A stretch of DNA of 64,000 nucleotides from Bimuria novae-zelandiae CBS 107.79 (Eukaryota; Ascomycota; Dothideomycetes; Pleosporales; Didymosphaeriaceae), in assembly GCA_010015655.1 (NCBI GenBank), contig ML976656.1, positions 2,238,809 through 2,302,808 on the forward strand. The letters are read 5' to 3'. The position numbers and the translations under genes were made by a program. The notes under the pieces were generated by a model. The model had not been told where the DNA came from and made no database searches. It saw only the letters and a list, made by a program, of their open reading frames with translations. Shown here one piece after another: positions 12,692-25,065 of this stretch; the first letter of the stretch is position 1, and every line of letters starts with the position of its first letter.

Positions 12692-13298
12692 TGCAGGAAT
12701 GCTGTAGTACTGCGCGTTGGAATTGCGCGGGGTTGAGTTTTTTTCTTCTTGCTTGATCTTGATCCGGACTGGCAGTTGGGCGTGCTTCTAGTACGGCCCA
12801 GACATTGCAGTCGCGGTCAAGTAGCGTGTATAGTAAAGATTTGTGTCAGGGTACGTGGAAGTGGCAAGCACGGGCGAGTTACCTCAGGCAGGCGTGAAGG
12901 CGGCTTTCACCGTGTTCACTTTCTAAGTGCAGCTGTGAGCGTGTCGAGCGTAACGTTGTTGTTGGCGCGGTTGAGCAGAGCGGAGGAGGCAGGCGCTTTA
13001 AAGAGGACAGGCACGGAGCCGAGGAGTCTGTGCCCGGTCACGTTTTCCAATGCCAAGCCCTTTGTGGAGACGAATCTCACGCACATCGGCAGACGGGAGG
13101 CGCAGTGAAGCAGGAAAGGGAGCGGACAATCAAATCGTAGTGAGCCAGGAAGGTAAAGACAGTTTGCGCAGCATACGAAATGAGGAATATCTTCCGAAGC
13201 ACAAATTACATTACAAGTCTATGATCATCAGGAAGAAGAATATTCGTACAGACCAACGCCTATCCAATGCTCTTAGCTCTTATACAGTGCAGCGTTCC
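12692..13298. other. Intergenic: promoter/5' leader of the splicing-factor gene
   Basis: 607 bp between the start of the splicing-factor gene and the stop of the hydroxylase gene, both on the minus strand. No gene or repeat is seen. It must contain the promoter for the gene ending at 10703, but I see no clear TATA box. Confidence 0.5.
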
Positions 13299-14510
13299 CT
13301 AGTTGGTCTTGAGCACCTTCGGCGGCGCCATCTCCAGCTCGGTGCCAAAAACCCGGTCCCAGAATCTACTGCTGACACCAAAACCATTCTGATAGTCGGC
13401 GAAGTGGTGCTTGAGGTGGTACTTCTTCAGCTCCCGCCAGTATGCCGGCAGGTTGCGGTGGTGCACGAAGTAGTGTGTCATGTCGTAGCACACGTATCCA
13501 AACACACCGCCGCAGTAGGCGATTAGTGCGGCGTACCAGTTGAAGAAAATAACGAAGTGGGCGAACTTCCAAAAGGGTGCGGCGAGAGCGGCGAAGAGCG
13601 TGGGCGGCATGACGAGGCGGTACTTGTCCATGGGGAGGTAATGGTGGATGCCATGGAGGATGAAGTGCAGCGTAATGCCAACGCGATTGTCGGGAAGGTA
13701 GCTGAGAGACGTTAGCACGAGCATTATTAACCAACATGGCGAGACCTACTAGTCCAGGTGGAAGAGGAACCTATGCAGGACGTACTCCAGCAGCGTCCAA
13801 AAGCACAGGCCAAACAACCAGTATCCGGCGCCCGGCAGTACACCAAGCTGCGAGCATCCGTATGCAGTCCCCGCCATCACAGGTGGAATCCACATCATCG
13901 GCACAACCCACCACGGCGTTTTGCTCAGCGGTTCCAAAAAGTTACCAAAGAGCGGTGCAGAGTCGCCTCCCTTGTAGTGCCTGGGCCGATGTACCTGCTC
14001 CAAATAGAAGTCTTTCTTGAATCCGCCATTCCACACTTGCATGAACAGCGGCTTCGACAGATCTAAGAACTTGTGCTCCTTGTAATCCTTGTCAAAGTCG
14101 GTCTCTCTCTCGAGGTCCTCGGCGGAGGACATGCCCGTGTTGGCGTACAACGGCTGCTGGGCAGCCAGTTCGGCCTGGCCCTTCTTCGACGGCGGAAGGG
14201 GTACGATCTCAGCGGGGTTGTTGCTCTTCGTTGCGCCGTTGATGATGGGCTCGGTCGGCATAAAACCGACCAAGCTCTCGTCCAGGATCTCATATGCTGC
14301 CTCGGTGTGTGTGTGCGAAACCTCGTCCTTCATAATTGCGCCCACATCCTTTCCGCCGTACTCCAAGATGAGGTCACCGCCACCAGGGTGATCATTGAGG
14401 AAGTCGGTCACGTCGTAGACTTTTGCACCAATGGTGACATAGCAGCTGTTCTCGTTGTTATGCGCCTGCACCTCTGCGGCCGGAATAGTCGGAAGCGTGC
14501 GGCCGGGCAT
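13299..14510 (-). CDS. Sphingolipid fatty acid 2-hydroxylase (Scs7/FAH1 family)
   Basis: Di-iron ER membrane hydroxylase that adds the 2-hydroxyl group to the very long acyl chain of ceramides. Exons 14510-13750 and 13701-13299 with one 48-nt intron, 387 residues. An N-terminal cytochrome b5 domain (about 8-90) has the haem motif HPGG at 41-44. The C-terminal fatty-acid hydroxylase domain has the His clusters HRFLFH (246-251), HGIHH (270-274), HYFVHH and HLKHH. Hydrophobic segments flank the first cluster. Length and domain order match yeast Scs7. The ATG at 14510 is a few residues before the b5 domain, so the start is credible. No defects seen. Confidence 0.95.
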
Positions 14511-15515
14511 CGTGAATCGGTCGGGTGTGGCGCAAGATAGTCTATGCGCTGAGAATCAACGTGTCGAGGATCGGAAGACCACTGTTCAAATATTTGTACG
14601 AGGCGTCGAGGAGTGCAGCGTGGCGGCGGACGTGCAATGTGCAAACAGCAGGAGGCGACAAAACAGAGAGCCGCGGCGGGAGGTTCGAATAGGGCAGGGA
14701 AAGCTCAACTCGGATCTTTTAGCAAACCGCAAGACGAAAACGAAGAAAAGAGCGAACTGTCTGGTGGGAGAGTGCAAGAGGAATAAAGGAGGGGCGGTCG
14801 ACAATGCTCAGGAGAGTGACGGAAGCACGGCCACACTAAATTCTAGCCTAGCGAAGCCGACGCGATCACCCAACCCTCACCAGCGCATCGTCAGACCCTG
14901 TCGCCACGCCCATCCGTCTTCCGCTCTGGGTCACTCGGCCAAAACAATTCCCGTCCGCGAAAGGGGCCTGTGAAAAATTGTTTGTCGATAACAGCTCGTC
15001 GATCCCAAACATGTGACTGAACACCCCTCAGCTTCGAGGATTTAGTGCTAAGCGTGTGGACGTCTTTTACTATGTAGGGTTTTCTCTCGCGTCTTGTATA
15101 AAATATAAACGTAGGGTTTATTAATTCGTAAACTAAACAATTATTACCTTATACTACAATAATTAAATTGTAAGATATTATCGACATAACGTCAAGAACT
15201 AGTTATATGAATGGCATTTTGATCTTGCATATGAAGCTGGATGATCGCACCGGCGTGGAACGAAAGAGGGCTATGTTATGTTCCGGAGGCATCAAGGATG
15301 AGAAGATCTTGCTGGAGTACAGAAGAAAAGCGTAGACCGACCTAAAGATGCCAACGTTGTAATCTTCAATTAGGATCCCTGGTAGTTGCCCGGTGTATTG
15401 GTTTCTTTCCTTGCCGTAATCCGATTGTTGTCTATCCGTTTTCATCTGTTACTTTTATGAAATTCCTTTGTCTGTAGGATTTCTAAAGCTTGCGTCTTGC
15501 ACAGTTATTACCGTC
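14511..15515. other. Intergenic with a short AT-rich relic
   Basis: Promoter side of the hydroxylase gene (14511 to about 15000), then an AT-rich patch at about 15045-15200 that looks like eroded transposon DNA. At 15021-15035 the string ACACCCCTCAGCTTC precedes the patch. A near-identical string lies at 29268-29285, at the edge of the large AT-rich block. The remainder up to 15515 is unassigned 3' flank of the permease gene. Confidence 0.5.
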
Positions 15516-17509
15516 TCAATCCCACAAAATACCAATGGTGCGTCTCCAACTCGTCTTCTTCGGCTCCAACGGCTCCGGATACTTTGCAACTTCTTCCAAA
15601 GCTTCGCGAATTGGTATGTCTGCGAGATTTACAACCCTGGTGCCCTTGATGAACTTCCACAGCAAGAAGGCGGTAATGACAAGCGGGATGTCACTTCGTA
15701 GTGCATCAGTATTTCTGTGGTAAAATTATGCATCGCGAAGAGAGGGCACTTACAGATAAGACGACACAAAGCTCGCAGTATCCCAGCCACCCTTCGTGAA
15801 GACGGAGAAGCCGCCAGTCCACAGGATTATCTGGCACATGACCAGCGCTGCCGGGGAACTGTACTCTGTCCATTTGTTGTAAAACGGAAGCTCGCTGCGC
15901 TTGATGCCTTGTTTCTTGAATGCCAGACAAAGCCGTGTATGATTGAGCAGGATGCTTGACCAGGAGACCAGAACACCTGCGGCTGTCAAGTCGACCAGCC
16001 ACCAGAACACAGTCATGGCATTGCTTGATAGACTCATGAACGCGAGGAACATGAAGCATGTGTTGAACAATACGCAGACGTAGGGGACACCCCAGGGCGT
16101 GGTGCGTAGGAAGATCTTAGGTGCTTGTCCTTTGATCGCGAGACCGTAAAGTACACGAGTACCTGAGAGCAAAGCCTGGTTGGAGGATGACCAGGCGGAT
16201 GTGATGACCACAGCGTTGACTATCGAAGGAATAGCTTTAATCCCAGCTGCGGAAGCCATGATGACGAACGGGCTCTGTGACGCATCGCCAGTAGTGTCGT
16301 TGAGTCGTGGATCGTCGCTGGCTACGATCATACCCACAATCAGAACGGCAAGAATATAGAACAGGAGGACTCTCGCGAAAACCTTTTTACAAGCCTTTGG
16401 AATATTTCGTCGCGGGTTCTGCGTCTCAGCTGCCGCCATAGCTAGACTCTCCACGCCTGCAAAAGAGAACACCGCGCTCGTCATCACCGACCAATAACCT
16501 AGGTCAGGAGTTAGCGACCGAACTCAGTGCATATTACAATTGACCCACCCAAAAACTGTCCCCAAGATCCAAATGCGATGTGCTCCACAAACGGGCCAGG
16601 CTGTTTCCAGTATCTGAAACCAATACGCTCCTGCCCTGGTATTCCCCCAAGGTCGATGACCAGGCCGAAGATAATCAAGAAGATTACCAGAAGAATCTTC
16701 AAACAAGCGAACCAGAACTCGACCTCGCCATAGATACCCACGAACGATATGCCAATCGCAAAGGTGATGACTATAAATATGCAGATGAACACGGAAGAGT
16801 TGATATCGGTCCAGTATTGAAACAGAACACAAATAGCACTGATCTCGGCTGGTACAGATAGCAAATTCCCATACACGATGTTCAGCCCTATGGCGAAGCC
16901 AAATGCGGGATCGACGAGGAACTCGGCATGTCGGACGAAAGATCCAGTGACAGGTAACAGTGCGGCGACTTCTCCCAAAGCGAATTGAACAGCGCAAACG
17001 ATTAAGCCCACTGTTGCGTATCCTAAGAGGGCACCCAGGGGTCCGCCAGTCTGAATGGAGCCGCCGAGGCCAAGGAAGAGACCTGTTCCGATGGCGCCAG
17101 CGATAGCAATCATCTGAATGTGACGTTGATGAAGTCCTCGTTGCAGTCTGCTGTTTTCGAGCTCGGTGACGAAATCGCCTTCCTGGACGCGGCGGCGACC
17201 CCAAGACGCTTCTAGATCAGCACCCTGACTGGCCGCTGCATCAACGCCGACATCGACATCGTTCTTGTTTGGATTCGTGTTTTGTGCCATGGTTGTAGTC
17301 TTCTTTTTTGATGACGATTGACCTCCTCCGTTCTCCTTGATATTCCCTGAGCCGAAGGTATCGTAGTTGGATTGGTTCATGAAAGCGTCGATTAAGGGTG
17401 CGCTACTTCTACCATCACCATTATCATCTCGACTATGATCTTGCCGTCGCGCGCCGTTATCAACGGGCATGCTCAGGCTTTTGTACGGAGATAACGAGGA
17501 AAATCTCAA
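15516..17509 (-). CDS. Amino acid permease (fungal AAP/APC family)
   Basis: Plasma-membrane proton-coupled amino acid permease of the yeast AAT type. Exons 17509-16549, 16498-15754 and 15693-15516, with introns of 50 and 60 nt, giving 627 residues if the first ATG is used (an ATG 13 codons later is an alternative). A hydrophilic cytosolic N terminus of about 135 residues is followed by the TM1 signature IAGAIGTGLFLGLG and about 12 hydrophobic segments. The AAP motif FSFAGVESLAMAAAET follows the first splice junction. The C terminus RTIGILWD is the usual cytosolic end of this family. Substrate range cannot be read from sequence. Confidence 0.92.
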
Positions 17510-17598
17510 AATGTCGTGCTCGCGTAACGGAGCTACTCAGCTTCAAACAGGGACCAATGTGGCAATGCACCGAAACTGGAGCGTCAATTAGGAAGGTG

Positions 17599-18156
17599 CT
17601 ATGACTCGGGCCATGTTACATTGGTATCCATCATTTTGTCACTGCCATCGGTCTTCAATAATATTGGGTAAAAGTCGTTGATGTTTTCGGGCTGGAAGGC
17701 TGGACCGGGCCGACTACGTTGCGACTTTTTCCATACCGCGCTGTTCCCTTTTCGGAAGCCGTATGCGAGACGGCCTCGCGAGATCCTCCCTAGGAGCAAC
17801 GAACCAGCTACAAAGACAGTAATTGCGCTGTGTCTTTTCAAATATTCTCTAAAAGTATACAGTTCTAGGGAACGATACTCGGAACTTCCTATCTTTAGAA
17901 ATTTACCAAGGTGGGAGTGTAAAAAAATGCAAGGTGGGATCTCCGCTTTCACGATCCCAAAATCTGCTTCAAGATAGAGATTGAAGTTGTGCGCAGTTAC
18001 AAACGCCGCAGCCTGCGATCTCTCATCAGCGTTCGGGGAAATCATCGCCAGAGTGTCAACTGTCACATCTCCACTCTCAGCAAAGCAGTCACCTTGACAA
18101 CAGAGGTAGCCCTGCGGGCCATTTAGTATGTGCACCGAAGTCTTGCGTTCTAACAC
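17599..18156 (-). CDS. Hypothetical ORF, 185 residues
   Basis: Single open frame on the minus strand, 89 bp upstream of the permease start and on the same strand. It has a mixed composition with one hydrophobic run (ITVFVAGSLLLG) and a Lys/Arg-rich segment near the end. No family is recognised and no intron is needed. A 100-codon plus-strand ORF overlaps it. It could be a small real gene, or chance coding in the permease 5' region. Low confidence. Confidence 0.3.
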   Translation of the reverse strand: MLERKTSVHILNGPQGYLCCQGDCFAESGDVTVDTLAMISPNADERSQAAAFVTAHNFNLYLEADFGIVKAEIPPCIFLHSHLGKFLKIGSSEYRSLELYTFREYLKRHSAITVFVAGSLLLGRISRGRLAYGFRKGNSAVWKKSQRSRPGPAFQPENINDFYPILLKTDGSDKMMDTNVTWPES

Positions 18157-18747
18157 AGGATTTAAGTGGTAAGCTGAATCAATGTTTCCCTGACAGAGTT
18201 CATCTGCCCGGCTGCGGGGCGGCCGGAGTCATCCAGGCACCAGAGGCTGCGAAGGGCTTGTTGAAGACTGTTTCCAAAAGCTAGGTTGCAGGAACTGGAC
18301 AGGTCATCTGTGGCTCGATGTTCTTATCATGATGTGGTGACAAGTATCGCGAAGTGTTGCGTCTGTGCGATCGGAATGATGTATCCGTGAGGCAGATTCG
18401 CGATATCTGTCGTCCATTCCGAAGGGATTGTAGTCGCAATCTGCTGCAGCGATACAGACGCGAAATTAGCCCGCCCGCCTCCATAAGAGCCAACTGTGAG
18501 TAAGTGTATATACAAAACAGCAAAATCTTGGTGTAATTGCTGCCACGCGTTGTATTATAGCAGACAAGTCCCGATCATACCTGCCACCGCTTCGCTTAAC
18601 ATGCCGGGGCACCCCCTTCAATTGGCCCCATGCCCCACCGCCCCGCTGTACATATACAACTAATCCAACATCCGCGACTATTTACATGCTTTCTGATCAA
18701 AATCCACTTTCCTACTTACTCCAACATCCTTCTCGTACGCGGTGAAA

Positions 18748-19809
18748 ATGACTACGGCCACGCCACAAGCAGTATCACGTGCGACATCAAATGTCAAGAT
18801 TGAGAATACTAATAAGAAAGTATCATACGATCAATTCATCTTCTTCGGCGACTCAATAACGCAGATCGACGGGAATCCTGAGCGTGGGTTCAGCTGGCGT
18901 TCAGCGCTGCAGTATGGTGCGGACATTTCTTCTCACAGTACTCCTCCTGCAACTCAATAGCGGCAGTTATAAAAATGCCCCTGATATACTCGCTCAGCAG
19001 CAAAAAATATACAACATGAAAGATATCACAAACTAACCCAACTAATCAGACTACATGCGCCGTATCGACATCGTCAACCGCGGCTTCAGCGGCTACAACA
19101 CCTCTAACGCCCTCGAAGTCCTCCCAATATTCTTCCCCTCACCACAAGAAGCTCGCGTAAGACTCGTGGTACGTCCCCTATCCCCAACCTCCCTCCCACG
19201 CCCCTGTTAACCCCCTCCCTCCCCTTCAGACCATCTTCTTCGGCGCAAACGACGCCTCCCTCCCCAACACCACCGGCCAACACGTCCCTCTCGAGCACTT
19301 CAAACTCAACCTACACTCCCTCCTCTCACACCCGTGCATCCTCGCACATCCGAACGTCAAGATCTTGCTCATCACGCCTCCGCCCATCGACGAGTGGCAA
19401 TTCGACTCGTGGGACGAGCCCGGGAAGTCGGCTAGGAAAGCTGTAATTGCTCGAGCGTACGCCGACGCCGTTGTGGAAGTCGGCTCTGAGAGCGGGATTG
19501 CTGTCGTGGATCTGTGGAGCGCATGTATGAAGGAGGTCGGGTGGGATGGGGAGGAGCCGTTGCCGGGGGATCACGGGGCGGAGAAGAGTGGGTTGAGTAA
19601 GCTGCTTTTTGATGGTTAGTAAATGCAACCCATGAAAATGAGTGCTGTTGGGAGGGAAAGCTGATTTTGGGATAGGACTACACCTTGGTGGGGAGGGGTA
19701 TAGGGTGCTGTATCAGGAGATGAAGAAGGTGGTGGCGAAGGAGTATCCGGAGCTGGTGCCGGCGAAGATTCCGGTTGTTTTGGAGCCGTTTTTTCCGGAG
19801 TGGTGGTAG
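18748..19809 (+). CDS. GDSL/SGNH esterase (isoamyl-acetate hydrolase type)
   Basis: SGNH-fold hydrolase related to yeast Iah1, which cleaves short-chain esters. Exons 18748-18916, 19050-19168, 19230-19614 and 19676-19809, giving 268 residues. Block I is FFGDSITQ with the nucleophile Ser, block II NRGFSGYNT has the oxyanion Gly, block III FFGANDA has the Asn, and block V is DGLHLGGEGY with Asp and His, split by the last intron. All four catalytic blocks are present. Introns are 133, 61 and 61 nt with GT-AG ends. The first ATG is at 18748; an in-frame GTG just upstream is not a eukaryotic start. Exact substrate unknown. Confidence 0.92.
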
Positions 19810-20268
19810 TGAAAGGATGTCTGTGTGTTATATAGATATAGATAAATGTTGATTTGTTTGTAGTCTGAAAAGGACGGCATCATGGTCGGCAGAGAGCTCG
19901 GCTGGCGTGCAGAACGCCACGTGTTACACCATGATAGATGAAACACATGCCGATGATTTGCGAAATCTTGTCTGTGCTTGTCTCCGATGGCTGTACGTTT
20001 TCCTTTGTGCTGAAACGGAAGGCCGGTTATACAAAGGTGGTTCAACTACGTACGTATAGCTGCCATATCACCTACCCCGATGTAACACACTGCATTCGAG
20101 ATCCGGCGCTTGACTGCTTGCACGTCCAGCAATTCCCGCTTCCATATACTTACTGGACTGAGACTTGGTGACAGGCTTACATATGTACTTGCAGACTCGT
20201 CCCGCCTATAGGTTTGATTAGTAAAGAATATGCTGAGTATGTTAAGATTCATACTCGTTTGGCCCCAC

Positions 20269-21044
20269 CTAAGGGTTGAACCGCTTCCTGTAGCAAGGCT
20301 TTGCGTCGCCATGATCGTGGAAGTGGCATGGGGAGTTGCGGGCGAGGAAGGTTGCAACACTGATCTTAGAGATCCGGTTGTCGACCAACGGGACCAACGC
20401 CTGGAGAATGTCTTGGCGGTACTCGCGGGGAGTGTCAAGGTTCTGGATGAAGTCGAACCTCATTACCTTTCGAATAAAGACGTGAACAATGAGATCTCGG
20501 GCGAATATCCTGTGGTTGGAATCTTTGCGGCTATACGGATAGATAAAGTTGCTGAGCCTCAGTGGGCATGCGACCGTGTCCAGGATGCCTGCCGCGAAGG
20601 CATCGACGACAGCATCTTTGAAGTCGAAGTCTTGCAAGAAGTCACCCATAGCATAACACTTTCCAAGTCGTGTCCAGACGGGAGCGCGTCCTTCCGCCGT
20701 TTCACTCAAAAAAAAAAAAAAAACCGCAGAACACTTGCCTGTGTATAGCCACTTCACGTAGATGCCGAAAGACTCAAGGTTCGATGTCGGAAGCTTGACG
20801 ATATGCTCGCTGCCCTCTAGCCACTCTTCCTGCAACGCCTTCTTGAAGAAATCAGAGCTGGACTCAAGGAGTTGCTTGGGTGCATAAGTGACCTCCTCAG
20901 TTTTACCAATCAAAATTTTGATGGGCTCTGACGTGATGCTGAGTGCAATTAACGTCTATAACCGTCTTAGTGGTTGCAAGTGACATACCTGGGGCCGCCG
21001 TCGAAAGGGCTGAGAAGCGATTTGTACATGTTGACGTGAGCCAT
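20269..21044 (-). CDS. BTB/POZ domain protein
   Basis: Small fungal BTB protein, a protein-protein interaction module that may act as a Cul3 adaptor. Exons 21044-20989 and 20938-20269 with a 50-nt intron, 241 residues. The BTB core spans about residues 20-90: KILIGKTEEV, then LLESSSDFFKKAL and IYVKWLYTG. A helical C-terminal part follows (CYAMGDFLQDFDFKDAVVDAF). A run of 16 A at about 20708-20723 (T on the coding strand) is read as consecutive Phe right after WLYTG. This is odd for the family and could instead be a tiny intron with a GC donor (AG|GCAAGT) or an indel-prone tract. Confidence 0.75.
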
Positions 21045-21619
21045 GGGGAGAGGAGCGATTGATAGGGTTCGCGGTCGATCTTTCTAGGCGCACTGGTGCT
21101 GGGAGTGCAGTGGAGAACTAGCGAGCGGCTTGACGAGGGTAATAAATAGGTGCGAAGTCGCGCTAGGGAAACTGCAGGCTTGGCAGAAGGATCGAAGGTG
21201 AAAGAGAGTGAGAGGCCCTTTCATACGCGCTGGGTCCTTGAGAGGTGATGTTTGTCAATGAGTAACATGGATTCAGTTGCAAAGCGACACATGGCCTCAG
21301 CGTCAAGATTGGAATCGGAGTTGACACAGAGCACAGCTCGATGGGTTCGGGCAGACTCAGCTGTTTGAGAATGACGTTGGTAGATTGCTCCATCTGAGAA
21401 AACTCCACCTTTTCTAGAATTTTAATGCAGCGTTACGAGCACTGCTACTTAATTCATAGCTCTAATGGAACGGGCAAAACCGGTAATCCGAGATGCAAAT
21501 CTTAAGCAGGTACTAAAAGACCGTAGGCCCTCCAGCGAGGACGGGGTACGTAGAATATAATTCCTATCACAGCCCAACTCCAAAAAATGCACCCATGTTT
21601 TCCGGCGAAAGATGCCGAC

Positions 21620-22289
21620 TCAGTCCTGAGTAGAACCTGAGACGCCCTCGTAATACTGCGGATTATCAGCATGCGCTCTTTGGCTCACATTGTTTCGTTG
21701 GGCTTCGGACTTTCAAAAAGGCAGCACTCACCTCTGACACACTCTTTGTTAGTTTCGTATCCTTCAGCTTCGTTCCTTCCTCGGGTATCTTCCAGTTGTT
21801 CACACCCCACCACCACCTCCGTATCCTCGCGCCGACACCACGCCCGCTGAACTTCGATGACCGGTTCGCATGCCTCCATCCACTGAGCACCAGCGACCAT
21901 ATCAGGCCCTGGGCAAAACACAGTAGTACGTGGTCCTTGAAAGTGATCCAGGCCACGGCCTGCCATGACTCTGCGTGTTCGATGCTCTTCAGGTACGTCT
22001 GTTCGAGACGGAGGTCGGGGAGTGGGGGCATCGCATGCCGCCGCTGAACGGGCCGCAGTACGCTGAGTGGGACTTCATCTTCGTCAACGTCGGAGGCATC
22101 GGGGTCGGGGTGCGGGTCGAAGTGCACGGGATGCTTCTCAGATGCGGCCGTGGACGGGTTCAAGTCGTGTCGCGGCGAGGGATTGCGCTTGATGTGGGCA
22201 TTCTGGATGAGCGAGGCGATCTCGGAAGTCGCGTTGTTGTCCATTTGGAATTCCTCAGCTGGCATGCTTGGGGTTCCGTGATGCTTCAC
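21620..22289 (-). CDS. DUF1770 family protein
   Basis: Conserved fungal protein of unknown function. The family core is clear: EIASLIQNAHIKRNPSP near the N terminus, then MPPLPDLRLEQTYLKSIEHA, ESWQAVAWITFKDHV, a hydrophobic stretch likely in a membrane (LCFAQGLIWSLVLSGW), and IRRWWWGVNNWKIP. I propose exons 22289-21732 and 21655-21620, since a GTGAGT donor follows the codons for SVSE and an in-frame acceptor leads to YYEGVSGSTQD. Without that intron the frame ends at 21666. The start ATG at 22289 gives an extra few residues before MPAEEFQ. No function is assigned. Confidence 0.8.
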
Positions 22290-22517
22290 GAAAACGATGA
22301 TGTCGGTTGCACCTGCGGCGGAGATAGCTGGTGACTAAGCTGGAAGGCGCGGAGAAAGGCTAGCGGCGGCGCTGGAGGAAACAGCGACCCTGACGGCGGG
22401 GCGAGACCACCAACCGCCTAAGCAGTTCCAAACAACCCCACGAGAAGCGCCGCCACCGAAACCACACACTACACCCCTCCCCCCGCCCCCCAGCTCTCAC
22501 ACAAACGCACCGCCACA

Positions 22518-23186
22518 ATGGGGAACCAGCCGTCAGCGATACTAGACAACATCGCCTCCGGGTCGAATTGTACGCAACCCCTCGCAATGCCTGCGCAAGC
22601 GGGGCTGAAGGTACCTGAAATCTAAGGCTGACATTTCTTCAGTCGATCGCGAGGAGGTAGATCGCCTGCGAAAGCGCTTCATGAAGCTCGACAAGGACAA
22701 CTCGGGCACTGTTGATCGTGACGAATTTCTCGCACTCCCACAAATCTCCTCGAACCCGCTCGCGACGCGTATGATTGCCATCTTCGACGAGGACGGTGGC
22801 GGCGATGTCGACTTCCAGGAGTTTGTATCGGGGCTGAGCGCATTCAGTAGCAAAGGCAACAAGGAGGAGAAGCTACGTTTTGCGTTCCGCGTGTATGACA
22901 TCGATCGCGACGGGTACATAAGCAACGGCGAACTCTTCATAGTATTGAAGATGATGGTGGGAAGTAACCTGAAGGACCAGCAATTACAGCAGGTACGCAT
23001 ACCAGTTTATGGGAGGAATAGGGACACAGTGGAACGGAGAATGGGTGCTGACATACTGGCCAGATCGTCGACAAGACCATCATGGAAGCGGACTTGGACC
23101 GCGATGGCAAGATCAGCTTCGAGGAGTTCACCAAGATGGTCGAGAGCACCGACGTCACCATGAGCATGACATTAGACCAGTTCTAA
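22518..23186 (+). CDS. cnb1: Calcineurin regulatory subunit B
   Basis: Ca2+-binding regulatory subunit of the phosphatase calcineurin. It binds the CnaA catalytic subunit and controls Crz1 signalling, ion stress and morphogenesis. Exons 22518-22569, 22643-22992 and 23064-23186, 174 residues. The N terminus MGNQPS carries the Gly2 for myristoylation. Four complete EF-hand loops are visible: [36 protein letters not shown] and [12 protein letters not shown]. Length and motif spacing match CNB1 of other fungi. Introns have GT-AG ends. It starts 228 bp from the divergent DUF1770 gene, so the two may share a promoter region. No defects seen. Confidence 0.96.
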
Positions 23187-23635
23187 TTGTACTATATGGC
23201 TGGTTCATGAAACGGCACGGCCTTGGCTTCTGATTTTTGGCGAGGAGTCTGGGGTTATGGGCTACCACTGGCTGGGAAGGCAGAAATCTGATATCCATAT
23301 AATACAGGATCACGATTCTTACCACTACGAACTTTTTTCCTACTAATCAACATAGGGCACCAGTGTACCATTGCTCTCCTCTCCCAGAGCCACAATGGCA
23401 AGATAGACGATTCTATTGGGTTGGTGAAGCCAATTCCGACACGGATACAACAGCCAAACTTCAGGACGGACACCATCGGCTTCAGTGACTCATAAATATG
23501 TGCAGGGGTTCGAATCCATGGATGATAAGCACACACGTGAGTGCGGGGTAGAAGAGCGAGATGGGATGCTGTTGGCAAAGGAAACCGTCTTCGACATCCT
23601 GTTGCACTATGAGCTAAGCACCAACTCCTGTGACC

Positions 23636-25065
23636 ATGTCGACCTCGCGGATCATTCAACTAGCCCAGTTGATCGCCTCCAATACCCAAACGCTTGACGA
23701 GCATCTGACTGAGAGTGGTCTTCCGCAGCCATCCTTCCAAGTTGGAGCTCCTACCGACGCATTTCCCCAAAGCAGTGCAGATGTAGCGGATGCCAAGACT
23801 AAAGTAATAGAAGCGACGATAGAGCTCCGACAATTGTTAGAAGGACCCGTCAAGTCATTGTTGCCGGAGGTCTGTCCCTAAAAGAGTCGTTGGACTTGAT
23901 AATTACGTGACTGATCCGAGTCCAGTCAAATTCTGCGCCACTTGCATCTGTCTACCGCTTCAACATTGCGCCTCACGTCCCTTTGAACGGTACAATCTCC
24001 TTCGCCGACCTCGCGCAGAAATGCGGCCTGCTTGAGCATGATTTACGACGCATTATACGCTACACAGCCATCCATCACCGCGTATTTGCCGAGCCAGAGG
24101 AAGGCCTCGTATCGCATACGGCCGCATCGCGCTTACTCGCCGAGAACGAGATGATCGGTGATCTTATGGGCCTGACTTTTGCAGAATGTTGGCCTGCACA
24201 CGCGAGAGTGCGTCCACGTTCAACCCTTGCTTCAGTTGTGAACACTTTTGATGTGCAGTTTGTAGGCTCCGGACGCGATAACCCAACGAAGCGAAGAGCC
24301 CAATATCTCGGGCTACTCTCTCGCCAACGACACTACTCTCAATATGTTCGAATATCTCGGTCAGCATCCTGATCGCGCACGCCGCTTCGCGGGCGCCATG
24401 TCGTCTACGAGCCAAGCTAGTCTCGACGCGCTGGCTACATACTTTGACTGGGCTGGCCTGCCTCCTGGCGCCACCGTCGTTGACGTCGGAGGTGCTCAGG
24501 GACATGTGTCTGTTCACCTCGCTCGCCGCTTTCCTAACCTGAACTTCATTGTTCGAGATCTCCCTGAAGTGATTGAAGGTGCACAGGACAAGATTCCGGA
24601 GGACATTCAAGGTAGCGTGCGGCTCGAAGGACACGACATGTTTACGCCCCAGCCGAAGGAATACGCCGATGTTTATCTTCTGCGGTACGTGTTGCACGAT
24701 TGGCCAGACAAGTACTGTATCCGGGTTCTCGAAAACATCGTCCCTGTTTTGAAGGAAGGCGCAAAAGTTGTGCTGCAGGAACATGTGCTGCCTGAACATG
24801 GAACGCTGGGACTGCTGCAGGAGATGCAGGTAAGGTAAGTAAGCATCGAGAAGGGCTAGAAAGGATAGGCGCTGAGTAGTACAGATCTATGGATGCGATC
24901 ATGATGTCGCTGTTCAATTCGCGAGAAAGAGGAGTTGCGGATTGGGAGTCTATATTCGCTCAGGCGGGAGATGGACGGTTCTCTGTGGAGGTGAAGAAGG
25001 TCAAGGAGAATCCGTCTACGGGGGTTATTATTGCGGAGTGGCGAGGCTATCCAGACCACGGATGA
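23636..25065 (+). CDS. SAM-dependent O-methyltransferase (secondary-metabolism type)
   Basis: Class I plant-type O-methyltransferase of the fungal sterigmatocystin-8-OMT-like group. It transfers methyl from SAM to a hydroxyl of a phenolic or polyketide substrate. Exons 23636-23869, 23926-24207, 24266-24834 and 24885-25065, 421 residues. An N-terminal winged-helix dimerisation domain spans about 70-190 (LAQKCGLLEHDLRRIIRYT). SAM motif I is VVDVGGAQGHVSVHLAR, and the catalytic-base region is YVLHDWPDKYC. The C-terminal FNSRERGVADWESIF is typical. It is tail to tail with the P450 gene, 109 bp apart. Substrate unknown. Confidence 0.92.

Noticed and set aside
13736..14540. Plus-strand ORFs of 94-155 codons opposite the hydroxylase
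   Set aside because: Antisense of a confidently assigned gene.
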